Shown here in pieces: positions 16,978 through 24,660 of a stretch of DNA of 43,415 bases. The DNA is from Prolixibacteraceae bacterium (lineage in GTDB: Bacteria > Bacteroidota > Bacteroidia > Bacteroidales > Prolixibacteraceae). The stretch lies in contig JAONJW010000020.1 of the NCBI GenBank assembly GCA_028377305.1, positions 1-43,415 of the forward strand, written 5' to 3'. Position 1 is the stretch's first letter. Every line of letters starts with the position of its first letter. The notes under the pieces were generated by a model. The model searched no databases. It saw only the letters and a program-made list of their open reading frames with translations, and was not told where the DNA came from. The translations under genes and the position numbers were made by a program.

Positions 16978-18105
16978 ATGAACAAAAGCCAAACAATATT
17001 AGTCATCAATAAAAAAATATGCTGCAATAACATCGCGATGATGGTAGAAAAAAGTAGAAAGAATAATGTGTCATTACGCCCCCACGTGATGACACATCGG
17101 TCTACACAGATTGCCTCTTGGTTTAAAGAGTACGGCATCCATAAGATTGCGGTTTCTTCACTAAATGAAGCGGAATATTTCATGGAACATGGATGGGATG
17201 ATATTACAGTAACTGTTCCGTTTAACATCCACCATGTTGAACAGTTAAATAAGATAAACAAGAAGATAAATCTGCAGGTAGTCGCAGAACACTTGTCTAC
17301 GCTAGAGGAAGTTGAGAAGTATATTATCGATCCAATAGCAATATATCTAAAGATCGATACAGATGGAGAGATTCTTGGGGTTGCTGCCAATAATACTGCG
17401 AAGATTGAAAAGATCATTCAATTTATCCATAAGAGAAAAGATAAGTTTGAATTCAAAGGCTTTCTAGCTCATCCTTTTAGCACTTTTCTTAGTAAAACGA
17501 GACATGGGGTGAATAATATACACTACGATACAATTCTACAACTTAGGAAGCTGCGTAATATGTTTCAGTCTTACTTCCCTCAAATGGATTTGATCATTGG
17601 AGATACACTCTCCGCACTGATATGTAATGATTTTAGGAACATCAGTGAGATTCAGCCAAGCACTTTTGTTTTCAATGATGCATTAACATGGAAGATGGGA
17701 GCCTGCAGATTGGAAGATATTGCCATCCGAATCCATACCACCGTAATTGCAAAGAATAAATCGAGAAACGAGATCGTAGTTCAAGCCAACGAACAACATC
17801 TTACTCGTAATAGCTATATTAATGTGGATGGCAAACCACTCTATGGACGTATCATCAAAAAGAGTAACAACAAAGAGGAGCTTCTAGGAGAGTTGAACTA
17901 TATTCATAAGATATCTCTATCTCATGCTACGATAAAAGTAACTCCTAGTGAATTCTTTAAGATAAAAAGAGGAGATGTAATAGAGATAATTCCTGTTAAA
18001 GCTCCCGCTACTTTTAATAGTTGTCAGTGGGGAATTACAGAGGACAATGAGGTGATTCACACCATGCCCCAAAAGAAAGAGTGGGAAGCTTTTCAACAAA
18101 AATAA
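16978..18105 (+). CDS. D-threonine aldolase / D-serine dehydratase-like fold-III protein lacking the PLP lysine
   Basis: 375 residues with the layout of the alanine-racemase-type (fold III) family: a TIM barrel (about 1-240, with LRPHV at 33-37, IAVSSLNEAEYF, DGEILGVAANN-like loop) and a C-terminal beta domain (RNEIVVQANEQHLTR, FFKIKRGDVIEIIP). In D-threonine aldolases and D-serine dehydratases the lysine of RPHVKTHK forms the Schiff base with PLP; here the DNA reads cac gtg atg aca cat cgg, giving Met38 and Arg41. At the C-terminal metal site, where the family has His-x-Cys, this protein has Asn347-x-Cys349. I infer a protein that no longer does PLP chemistry, or does something new. A 3'-end relic of a second copy lies at 20441. 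Confidence 0.7.
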   Translation: MNKSQTILVINKKICCNNIAMMVEKSRKNNVSLRPHVMTHRSTQIASWFKEYGIHKIAVSSLNEAEYFMEHGWDDITVTVPFNIHHVEQLNKINKKINLQVVAEHLSTLEEVEKYIIDPIAIYLKIDTDGEILGVAANNTAKIEKIIQFIHKRKDKFEFKGFLAHPFSTFLSKTRHGVNNIHYDTILQLRKLRNMFQSYFPQMDLIIGDTLSALICNDFRNISEIQPSTFVFNDALTWKMGACRLEDIAIRIHTTVIAKNKSRNEIVVQANEQHLTRNSYINVDGKPLYGRIIKKSNNKEELLGELNYIHKISLSHATIKVTPSEFFKIKRGDVIEIIPVKAPATFNSCQWGITEDNEVIHTMPQKKEWEAFQQK

Positions 18106-18149
18106 GTATGACATCTATTATCCTCCCTACTCAATGATCTAAATATCTA

Positions 18150-18398
18150 CTAACGCTATAAGTGTTGATAGGCAACAGGTTTTTTCTATTTTTATATCTA
18201 ATGGTGTTTGTGCTTTTACCTGCTTTATTTGAGCCACCAACTTATCACAAAGCTCTTTTGCCTTCTTTGTGTTAAAAGCAATAATATTGTGCTTCTCTCC
18301 AATATCCTGCTTAAAGATTATACAATTCGGTATTTCCTTCATCGTAGCTATACAACAGCTTATAGTCGCCAACACGAAGGCTTTATAAGGTTTAATCG
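18150..18398 (-). pseudogene. Relic of a sulfatase 3' end (partial duplicate of the gene at 20600)
   Basis: Nucleotide similarity to the end of the intact sulfatase gene is obvious over about 230 bases (compare 18190-18310 with 20640-20760). The translated tail QDIGEKHNIIAFNTKKAKEL matches QDIGEKHNIIASNSKKAKEL of the intact protein. An extra A near 18313 shifts the frame and creates a stop, so the upstream similarity (GDYKLLYSYDEG) is read in another frame. Similarity ends near 18398, where the ISL3 relic begins. The frame from 18139 to 18429 is therefore a composite of sulfatase relic and transposase tail, not a real small gene. Confidence 0.88.
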
Positions 18399-18400
18399 GT

Positions 18401-18685
18401 TCATCCATAGATTGCGTATACATTTTCATGCATTCCTTTTATTTTTAGCATAAAAAATTCTAAGTATCTACATCTAGATGCTAGTCTTAGCATTGTTTTG
18501 ATCTTATTATTTACACCTTCTAAAGGTCCTGTCGATATTTGACATTAATACTACATGTAGTCTTTTACAACGACTACAACGTAACTTCCGTTTTTTGTCT
18601 TAACATTAAAGTAAACAGTATCTCCAATATATGAGATCTGTTGGTCATATAATCCTAAACAGTGAAATATACTACTGGTATTCAT
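18401..18685 (-). mobile_element. Internally deleted ISL3-family transposase relic
   Basis: The minus strand from an ATG at 18685 reads MNTSSIFHCLGLYDQQISYI, then GDTVYFNVKTKNGSYV, as at the start of ISL3-type transposases. A frameshift near 18580 follows, after which SRCKRLHV (remains of the zinc-finger region) appears. From about 18540 to the TGA at 18401 the reading is STGPLEGVNNKIKTMLRLAS and then CRYLEFFMLKIKGMHENVYA, the C-terminal signature of ISL3 transposases (NGPLEGxNNKIK). Roughly 350 central codons, including most of the catalytic domain, are missing. The C-terminal edge abuts the sulfatase relic, so the insertion or its deletion probably caused that truncation. Confidence 0.8.
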
Positions 18686-18854
18686 ACCTACGGTGTTTAA
18701 TGGTTATTAACCCGACGTTGACTGATCCATAATACTAAAAACATAAACTACTGATAATATAATGTTTGCTCAACTGTCATTATCGAAATACTGCCGTCGG
18801 ATTATTCGTAGCTATATGATGTTTACCAGTATTTTTGTTCATATACGCTTATAG

Positions 18855-19138
18855 ATGAACCTTAATGAAACGGCTTTTGTTATTGTTAAAGAGATGTTCT
18901 TTGTAATGGAGCATGAATATGTACATGTTACTCAAAATTATGCAGGTCTTCCAGCTCATCTTGAGTTTTCGAAATAGGTGCCTATTCATGGAATGAGCAT
19001 ATTTACTCAATTAATGGTAAAAAAACATCCTAAGAGCTTGATATTAAATCAATTATGCATAAAATAAATATGAGCAATGTAAATTGTATTTGGATATCGA
19101 AAGGCTGTAGCCCTGTGAATATTAATCCTTATTTGTGA
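18855..19138 (+). pseudogene. Relic of an HExxH-motif (zincin-like) protein C-terminus
   Basis: From the ATG at 18855 the frame reads MNLNETAFVIVKEMFFVMEH and continues HEYVHVTQNYAGLPAHLEFSK to a stop at 18975. Without loss of protein-like character it continues in the +2 frame at 18977 as GAYSWNEHIYSINGKKTS to a TAA at 19031, and then ELDIKSIMHKINMS to a TGA at 19136. HEYVH fits the zinc-metallopeptidase HExxH pattern. Similar segments occur at the C-termini of some secreted or RHS-type toxin proteins, but I cannot prove that relation. At least one frameshift and one in-frame stop mark it as dead. It lies 147 bases before the secreted-protein gene at 19285. Confidence 0.5.
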
Positions 19139-19237
19139 AATAATCTTCATATATTTAGATGTAAACCTTTTGAAAACAGAGCATTATGTTTAAAAAATTT
19201 ATTCCTAATAAGAGTATTTTAGGAGTTTAAGTTATAC

Positions 19238-19245
19238 TAATTTTG
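19238..19245 (+). promoter_or_regulatory. -7 box TAATTTTG of the secreted unknown protein gene
   Basis: An exact TAnnTTTG match 40 bases before the ATG at 19285. It overlaps a possible TTG start at 19243, which argues that translation starts at 19285. Confidence 0.45.
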
Positions 19246-19284
19246 GATGGACTTATTCGCATTCATTTAAATATCCATTTTAAT

Positions 19285-20157
19285 ATGAAAAAGAGAATAA
19301 TTATTACCCTTTTAGCATTAATGTCAATAGAGATAGCTAAATCTCAATGTATAAGTGTAGAACTATCTATTAAGTGGGAGAACGGCGTTCATCCTTTTAA
19401 TAAAGACTCTATTTTATCTATGCCTTATTTACAGATTACGTATAGAAATACATCTAATTACAATTACTATTTTCCAAAAGTTTATTACGATCCTTCAGGA
19501 AACCCAGAGTTTCCAGTGAGTTCATTAATACAATACCCTGCGCACATAAAACCAACTCTTTTAGAAAGTGCAAAGCAACACGATACTTATACTAACGAAA
19601 GATTTAATATCAAATTAGGTGACGAAATATTTCTCATAAGGGGATGGCTTGTTAAAAGAGATACAGTATATAAAGATGAAAAACATGGAATGGATGAAAT
19701 AAATGATGACCTATCAGTGATATATAGGTGGTTAGATTGTCTTGAAGAAAAAAGAGGAGATTATATGAACACATATCTTTCGGTAAAAGACATGAAACCG
19801 AGGCAGTTGGCTAAGAAACTTAAAGAAGGATTTGATTTTTTAGAAAAATGTCATTCGATAAAAGACATGAAACCGAAGCAGTTTGTTAAGAGATTTAAAG
19901 AAGAATTTGTTTTTTTAAAAAGCAACAAAACCTATAAAGAAACGTATAACTTATCTGGTTTAATGTTGGTTAAAGGGATATTCACTTTATATATTGGTCT
20001 AGAAGACTTGGGAAGTATTACTTATTTAGAACCTAGTTGGGAGAAAGGGCAGCCTATGTTTAAGCATGTTGATATTGATTTACCTTTACAGTACAATAGT
20101 TTTAAACTTTATAAAGGTCCTTATCATACGAATCAAGTTAAGGTTAAATTTAATTGA
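19285..20157 (+). CDS. Secreted protein of unknown function with an internal duplication
   Basis: 290 residues from the ATG at 19285, which begins a clear signal peptide (MKKRIIITLLALMSIEIAKS, cut before Q). I do not recognise the family. The N-terminal half looks beta-rich (ISVELSIKWENG, LQITYRNTSNYNYYFPKVYY). Its middle holds two near-identical helical repeats of about 27 residues, SVKDMKPRQLAKKLKEGFDF and SIKDMKPKQFVKRFKEEFVF, separated by LEKCH. A short beta-rich end follows (FTLYIGLEDLG). It is the only intact gene in the decayed island between the PLP-like gene and the sulfatase. Because it directly follows a zincin-like relic, it could be the orphaned partner or immunity gene of that protein; this is inference from position only. 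Confidence 0.6.
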   Translation: MKKRIIITLLALMSIEIAKSQCISVELSIKWENGVHPFNKDSILSMPYLQITYRNTSNYNYYFPKVYYDPSGNPEFPVSSLIQYPAHIKPTLLESAKQHDTYTNERFNIKLGDEIFLIRGWLVKRDTVYKDEKHGMDEINDDLSVIYRWLDCLEEKRGDYMNTYLSVKDMKPRQLAKKLKEGFDFLEKCHSIKDMKPKQFVKRFKEEFVFLKSNKTYKETYNLSGLMLVKGIFTLYIGLEDLGSITYLEPSWEKGQPMFKHVDIDLPLQYNSFKLYKGPYHTNQVKVKFN

Positions 20158-20263
20158 TACTTTAACCTTTAGATTGAGGTGATATAGAATTAAAAACCAA
20201 AATGGTTCTCATGTGTTTGTCATTATACGTCGCTGCACGTAGCAACTAAATAGTTTAAATAGT

Positions 20264-20288
20264 TCGGCGTAGGACTCTGCCTACGTCG
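20264..20288. repeat. REP-like extragenic hairpin
   Basis: cgtagg (20268-20273), loop actctg, cctacg (20280-20285), flanked by ttcgg and tcgga. A related imperfect palindrome (acgtcgctgcacgtagc) lies 35 bases upstream at 20228. Short GC-rich hairpins of this kind in AT-rich spacers resemble REP elements mobilised by Y1-type (RAYT) transposases. Confidence 0.45.
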
Positions 20289-20440
20289 GACTTTAGGCCT
20301 CTTAAAACAACAGCCAGTCTCAACATACATGTAATTTTACAATAGCCTTAATTAAATACTTACCTTTTGCTCTAATAAAAGGAAGCTAAGGGTTATATTA
20401 TCCCCATCATGACTATTTAAGGTAAGTAACGAAGGGGACC

Positions 20441-20545
20441 ACCATTAAGGTGATGCCTAACGAATTCTTTAAGGTGAAAAGAGGTGACGCCATCGAAGTG
20501 GTTCAAACCATGCCACAAAAGAAAGAATGGAAAACCTATAAGTAG
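20441..20545 (+). pseudogene. Relic of a second D-threonine-aldolase-like gene (3' end only)
   Basis: 34 codons and a stop that match the C-terminus of the intact protein at 16978: TIKVMPNEFFKVKRGDAIEV against TIKVTPSEFFKIKRGDVIEI, then TMPQKKEW in both. Exactly 22 residues present in the intact copy (the segment with Asn347/Cys349) are missing, in frame. In the intact gene the missing 66 bases run between gagataatt (17983) and gaggtgatt (18049), a near-direct repeat, as expected for a slippage deletion. No start or 5' part is present. It faces the intact sulfatase just as the intact PLP-like gene faces the sulfatase relic. Confidence 0.88.
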
Positions 20546-20599
20546 GAATAAGGAGGATTAATTTATCCCCCTTACTGATATTGTTTAGAGCATATTCTC

Positions 20600-22129
20600 T
20601 TATAGATGAGGATATGCGACAGGCTTGCCTGTTTTTCTATCTAATGGTGTTTGTGCTTTTACCTGCTTCATATGAGCTACCAACTTATCACAAAGCTCTT
20701 TTGCCTTCTTTGAGTTAGAAGCAATAATATTGTGTTTCTCTCCAATATCCTGCTTAAGGTTGTATAGTTCGGCCTTTCCTTCATCATAGCTATACAGTAG
20801 CTTGTAGTCTCCCACACGGATGGCTGTATAAGGCTTAATGTCTCTGTTGATCTTACGCAATCTCGGAGTTGCCCAATAGTGAGGATAGTGCCATACCATT
20901 GGAACTTCTCTTTTCAAGTTGTGCTTTCCTTTTAGTAGAGGAGTGATAGATACCCCATCTGAAACATAGTCACTAGGAAGATTGGCTCCTGTCATATCGA
21001 CAAATGTCATCAATAGATCATCCGTGATTACTGGTTCTGAAACTCTTTTATTACCAGGAGTAACACCAGGCCATGAAACCAACATTGGAATACGAATACC
21101 TCCTTCATACGATCCTCCTTTACCTAAACGAAGAGGGAAACACGAGGTTGCATATGGCCCATCTACAGCATTACCACCATGTGTTACCAATCCACCGTTA
21201 TCTGAGATAAAGAAAATAGCAGTGTTATCGAGCTGCCCATTTACTTGTAGTGCATCCATTATCCGTCCTAAGCTAGCATCCATGCTCTCTACCATAGATG
21301 CATAACGAGCTTGTGTTCTATTGTAACCCAATCCTAAGTATTTGGCCATAAGCTCAGGATGCTCCATCAGAGGAGTATGTAGAGCATAGTGAGATAAGTC
21401 AATAAAGAATGGTTTTTCTGGGTGTTTAGACAGAGAATCAAGCATATTTACTGCTACATTGGTCAATGCATCTGTCAAATAGGTACTATCCTTGTAGAAA
21501 GCATCTAATTGAGGGACATGATGACTTGACCCTGGTTTACCATATGGGACATAGTAACTCCCAGGGTGTCCTGCATGGTGTGATGCAATAGATACATCAA
21601 AGCCGAGATTCTTTGGATCGGCAGCATGAGCCCCCTTCTCTCCAAAGTGTCCTTTGCCTATCATTGCAGTAAAGTATCCTGCACTGTTCAGCACTTGCGG
21701 TAAAGTAAGTTGATCTTTAGAAATCCCTGGAACATTCCATTCAGGAACAAGGTGTTTCTGAACTTCTGAACTTCCCACACGTTCTCCAGGTATCCAGTTT
21801 GATATTCTTGTACGCATAGGATTTTGTCCTGTCATAATCGCAGTTCTTGTGGGTGAACACACAGGACTTGATGCGTATGCATCGGTGAAAGTAACTCCTT
21901 TTGCAGCCAATCGTTCCATATTTGGAGTTCGATATAGACGATTTGTTGGCACTGTTTCCTGCCACATAGGGATTGAGCTATCTTGCCATCCCATATCGTC
22001 TACTACAAACAGAAGAATATTTGGTTGTTCAACAATATTCTGTTGTGTCTTCTTTGCCATAGCACAGAATGGGGAAGCCATCAAACCTGCAACCATCAAC
22101 TGTACTCCTTGCTTCAGTTTTTTATTCAT
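20600..22129 (-). CDS. Secreted arylsulfatase-family protein (formylglycine sulfatase)
   Basis: 509 residues, signal peptide MNKKLKQGVQLMVAGLMASP ending near CAMAKK. It hydrolyses sulfate esters, probably of polysaccharides, in the periplasm or outside the cell. The core starts with PNILLFVVDDMGWQD (metal-binding Asp pair). The sulfatase signature is CSPTRTAIMTG with Cys91 as the residue to be converted to formylglycine by a maturase not seen in this window. Further family motifs are TAMIGKGHFG, SHYALHTPL, IFFISDNGGL and GGSYEGGIRIPMLVSWPG. The tail QDIGEKHNIIASNSKKAKEL is duplicated as a relic at 18150. It lies downstream of nagB on the same strand, but a terminator separates them. Confidence 0.92.
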   Translation of the reverse strand: MNKKLKQGVQLMVAGLMASPFCAMAKKTQQNIVEQPNILLFVVDDMGWQDSSIPMWQETVPTNRLYRTPNMERLAAKGVTFTDAYASSPVCSPTRTAIMTGQNPMRTRISNWIPGERVGSSEVQKHLVPEWNVPGISKDQLTLPQVLNSAGYFTAMIGKGHFGEKGAHAADPKNLGFDVSIASHHAGHPGSYYVPYGKPGSSHHVPQLDAFYKDSTYLTDALTNVAVNMLDSLSKHPEKPFFIDLSHYALHTPLMEHPELMAKYLGLGYNRTQARYASMVESMDASLGRIMDALQVNGQLDNTAIFFISDNGGLVTHGGNAVDGPYATSCFPLRLGKGGSYEGGIRIPMLVSWPGVTPGNKRVSEPVITDDLLMTFVDMTGANLPSDYVSDGVSITPLLKGKHNLKREVPMVWHYPHYWATPRLRKINRDIKPYTAIRVGDYKLLYSYDEGKAELYNLKQDIGEKHNIIASNSKKAKELCDKLVAHMKQVKAQTPLDRKTGKPVAYPHL

Positions 22130-22182
22130 AACCTTGTTTTATTGGTTACGATAAAAGTAATGCAAATAACAATCTACACAAA

Positions 22183-22215
22183 AAAAAGAACGTACCATTA
22201 AGATACGTTCTTTTT
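22183..22215. terminator. Terminator between nagB and the sulfatase
   Basis: The arms aaaaagaacgta and tacgttcttttt flank a 9-nt loop. It lies 5 bases after the nagB stop, with T-runs usable in both directions. Confidence 0.85.
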
Positions 22216-22219
22216 GATA

Positions 22220-23053
22220 CTACCACCCTACATTCTCATTGGTATCCCAAATTGATTCAGGAGCGATATTATCTTTCTCAATATCTTTAAAATGCTTATA
22301 CGTACCTACAGTCAACTCATATGTAGATGCCTCGTCACATACAATCATAGAGTGTGAATGCAGTTGTAATGCACTAATAGTCCACATATGATTTACACCT
22401 TCTTCAACAGCATGACGCAAAGCACGAGACTTATTATGCCCAGTGATTAGAATCATAATCTCTTTTGCATCTAACAATGTACCAACACCAACAGTAAGCG
22501 CTTTATTTGGCACTTGATTAATATCGTTGTCGAAGAAACGAGAATTCGCAACAATTGTATCATGGTTTAGCTCTTTATCTCTTGTTCTTGAAGCAAGAGA
22601 AGATCCTGGCTCATTGAAAGCAATATGACCATCCATACCAACACCACCCATGAATAGGTCGATGCCTCCATAAGAAACGATTTTCTTTTCATAACGAAGG
22701 CACTCTTCTTTCATGTTCTCCGCGTTTCCATTTAAGATATTTACATTCTCAAGCTTAACATCTACATGGGAAAAGAAGTTGTTCCACATAAAAGAGTGAT
22801 AACTCTCTGGGTGGTCCTTAGAAATTCCAACATACTCATCCATATTGAAAGTAACTACGTTAGCAAAAGTAACTTTCCCTGCTTTATATAGTTCAATTAG
22901 GGCTTTGTAAGTTCCTAGAGGAGTTCCACCTGTAGGAAGTCCTAAAATAAAAGGCTTTTTCTCAGTAGGATTTGCATCTGCAATACGTTTAGCGATATAG
23001 TTTGCACTCCACTGTGCTACACTAGATGGTTGATCTTGGATTATTAACCTCAT
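22220..23053 (-). CDS. nagB: Glucosamine-6-phosphate deaminase NagB
   Basis: Converts glucosamine 6-phosphate to fructose 6-phosphate and ammonia, the last step of amino-sugar catabolism. The start at 23053 gives [15 protein letters not shown], the usual N-terminus (277 residues). A start at 23104 would add 17 unusual residues and lies on a candidate promoter box. Motifs: [13 protein letters not shown] (phosphate loop), FNMDEYVG (catalytic Asp region), [23 protein letters not shown] (seen in parts as [13 protein letters not shown]), and [15 protein letters not shown]. Glucosamine could come from the GH20 hexosaminidase at 40866. Confidence 0.93.
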   Translation of the reverse strand: MRLIIQDQPSSVAQWSANYIAKRIADANPTEKKPFILGLPTGGTPLGTYKALIELYKAGKVTFANVVTFNMDEYVGISKDHPESYHSFMWNNFFSHVDVKLENVNILNGNAENMKEECLRYEKKIVSYGGIDLFMGGVGMDGHIAFNEPGSSLASRTRDKELNHDTIVANSRFFDNDINQVPNKALTVGVGTLLDAKEIMILITGHNKSRALRHAVEEGVNHMWTISALQLHSHSMIVCDEASTYELTVGTYKHFKDIEKDNIAPESIWDTNENVGW

Positions 23054-23101
23054 CTTTATATTTGTTTGAATATATTGATTGTTTGTTTTCTTTAAAAACT
23101 T

Positions 23102-23109
23102 CAAAGATA
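23102..23109 (-). promoter_or_regulatory. -7 box TATCTTTG of nagB
   Basis: An exact TAnnTTTG match on the minus strand, 49 bases before the ATG at 23053. It gives a leader of about 40 bases and supports the shorter start. Confidence 0.5.
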
Positions 23110-23179
23110 AAAAAATAGGCCATAGAACATACCATTCTACAACCTATTCTCTTTATCCTTTGATTATTAAAATGCTATT

Positions 23180-23887
23180 TTATAGATAAGTTAATACAAC
23201 TTCAACCCATGGCATAATAATTGGAGCAATAATCGCAGTTAAGACACCATTCATCGCTAATCCAAGCGCAGCATAAGCACCGTGTTCTTCACTTTTCGGT
23301 GCAATCTTTGCTGTTCCTAATGCATGAGATGCTGTTCCAATAGCCATACCTTGAGACTTTGCATTGGTTACTCCAATTAGTTTCATAAAGCCTTCGCCTA
23401 TAATTGCACCTAGAATTCCTACAGAAACCACAATGCCTGCAGTCAATGCTGGAATACCACCTATAGCTTCCGTGACCCCCATTGCAATAGGTGTTGTAAC
23501 AGACTTTGCAGCCAACGAGAGGTACACTTCATTAGAAGCACCAAACATAAATGCAATGATTACAACAGATACAATACCCGAAATGCTACCAAGTAACATA
23601 GCCGACATGATACGTTTCCAGTCTCTCTTTATCCTTTCTAATTGTAAATAAAATGGGACACCCAAAGCAACGACCGATGGGTTAAGCCAAAAGCTTATAA
23701 ACTTGGTTTTTGTGTTGTAATCTGCATACGAGATTCCTGTCATCAATAAAAATCCAATACATACCCCCATAGATACAAAGACAGGATTAAAGATAAACAC
23801 AGGATACTTTTGATATAGTATCTTGGCTAAGATAAAGACAACCATGGTGAATGCCACCAAGAATGATATACTATTAATAAATTCCAT
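23180..23887 (-). CDS. lrgB: LrgB/CidB family inner-membrane protein
   Basis: 235 residues with about six hydrophobic segments. The family signature is readable in parts: FWLNPSVVALGVPFYLQLE, SLAAKSVTTPIAMGVTEAIGG, GILGAIIGEGFMKLIGV and GTASHALGTAKI. LrgB works with LrgA; the pair was first linked to murein hydrolase and autolysis control, and homologues export pyruvate or glycolate. It starts 19 bases after lrgA. The following nagB gene has its own promoter box. Confidence 0.9.
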   Translation of the reverse strand: MEFINSISFLVAFTMVVFILAKILYQKYPVFIFNPVFVSMGVCIGFLLMTGISYADYNTKTKFISFWLNPSVVALGVPFYLQLERIKRDWKRIMSAMLLGSISGIVSVVIIAFMFGASNEVYLSLAAKSVTTPIAMGVTEAIGGIPALTAGIVVSVGILGAIIGEGFMKLIGVTNAKSQGMAIGTASHALGTAKIAPKSEEHGAYAALGLAMNGVLTAIIAPIIMPWVEVVLTYL

Positions 23888-23906
23888 TATTTTCCCTCCT
23901 CATTAT

Positions 23907-24242
23907 TTATTTTCGACCTGACACGAGACCTGTTACAGCCATTACTACCAATGTACTAAGAACAGATGCTACAACAATTGGAACCCATTCTTTTTGAATG
24001 ATATCCCACTGCACCATCAGGCCCACCCCCGCTGGAATAAAGAAGAAAGCCATGTTTTGAATCAAGAAATCACTAGCATCCTTTACCCAGTTTAGTTTCA
24101 TAATTTTGAATTCTAGACACAAAACAAGGCAAAGCATCCCAATGATACTTCCGGGTACTGGCACGCCAAGCACCCACTTTAGCCCCTCCCCAAGAGCTAA
24201 AAAAGCTAGTATAAAAGCTAGCTGAGTGAATTTAGTCATCAT
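23907..24242 (-). CDS. lrgA: CidA/LrgA family holin-like protein
   Basis: 111 residues from the ATG at 24242; a TTG at 24248 would add two residues. Four hydrophobic segments. The family motifs are GEGLKWVLGVPVPGSIIGML and FFFIPAGVGLM. It is predicted to form small membrane oligomers and to act with LrgB encoded 19 bases downstream. Substrate and regulation cannot be read here; no LytTR or CidR regulator gene is adjacent. Confidence 0.9.
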   Translation of the reverse strand: MMTKFTQLAFILAFLALGEGLKWVLGVPVPGSIIGMLCLVLCLEFKIMKLNWVKDASDFLIQNMAFFFIPAGVGLMVQWDIIQKEWVPIVVASVLSTLVVMAVTGLVSGRK

Positions 24243-24282
24243 ATGCAATTTAATTTATTAGTTCGCTGGAATAAATATAACA

Positions 24283-24290
24283 CAAAATTA
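24283..24290 (-). promoter_or_regulatory. -7 box TAATTTTG of lrgAB
   Basis: An exact TAnnTTTG match on the minus strand, about 41 bases before the ATG at 24242. The -33 region is not clear. Confidence 0.42.
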
Positions 24291-24517
24291 TTAGCATAAA
24301 AGTTCGACCTAATTGTATTAAAAAACATGTCATTAAGTGATTGCAACACTCAACCACCATTATCTCACTACCTTTCAATTGATTACAACCAAACACATGT
24401 TATAAAACACGAAGCAAGTTTAGTATTTTAACCGTATCTTATCAGCTACTTAAGACACTCATTTTAAACTTAATAAATCCAAATAAAGGTCATATTTATT
24501 CATATACATTTGATCGA

Positions 24518-24660
24518 TCTATAATTCAAATAATTGTAACAGTCAAATCAAAAAGTTGTTTCATTTACACTTGATGATTTACCTATTTGATCATAGAAAT
24601 AGAGCAAATAGGTAAATCATCAAACACAAAAAAAGGAAACATAAATGTTTCCTTTTTTTG
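24518..24660 (+). ncRNA. Candidate small RNA with a 19-bp hairpin and its own terminator
   Basis: TACATTTG at 24505-24512 fits a -7 box. About 60 bases later a perfect 19-bp inverted repeat (ttgatgatttacctatttg at 24571, partner at 24605-24623) encloses a 15-nt loop. Four bases after it a perfect 14-bp hairpin (aaaaaaaggaaaca, 24628-24659) ends in seven T. No gene ends nearby on the plus strand and gltD has a separate terminator at 25025, so this terminator has no other owner. There is no open frame of useful length. The minus strand could also be transcribed. Family unknown. Confidence 0.4.

Noticed and set aside
18139..18429. A 96-codon minus-strand open frame that looks like a small gene
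   Set aside because: Its C-terminal part is the sulfatase tail after a frameshift and its N-terminal part overlaps the ISL3 relic; it is a composite of two relics.
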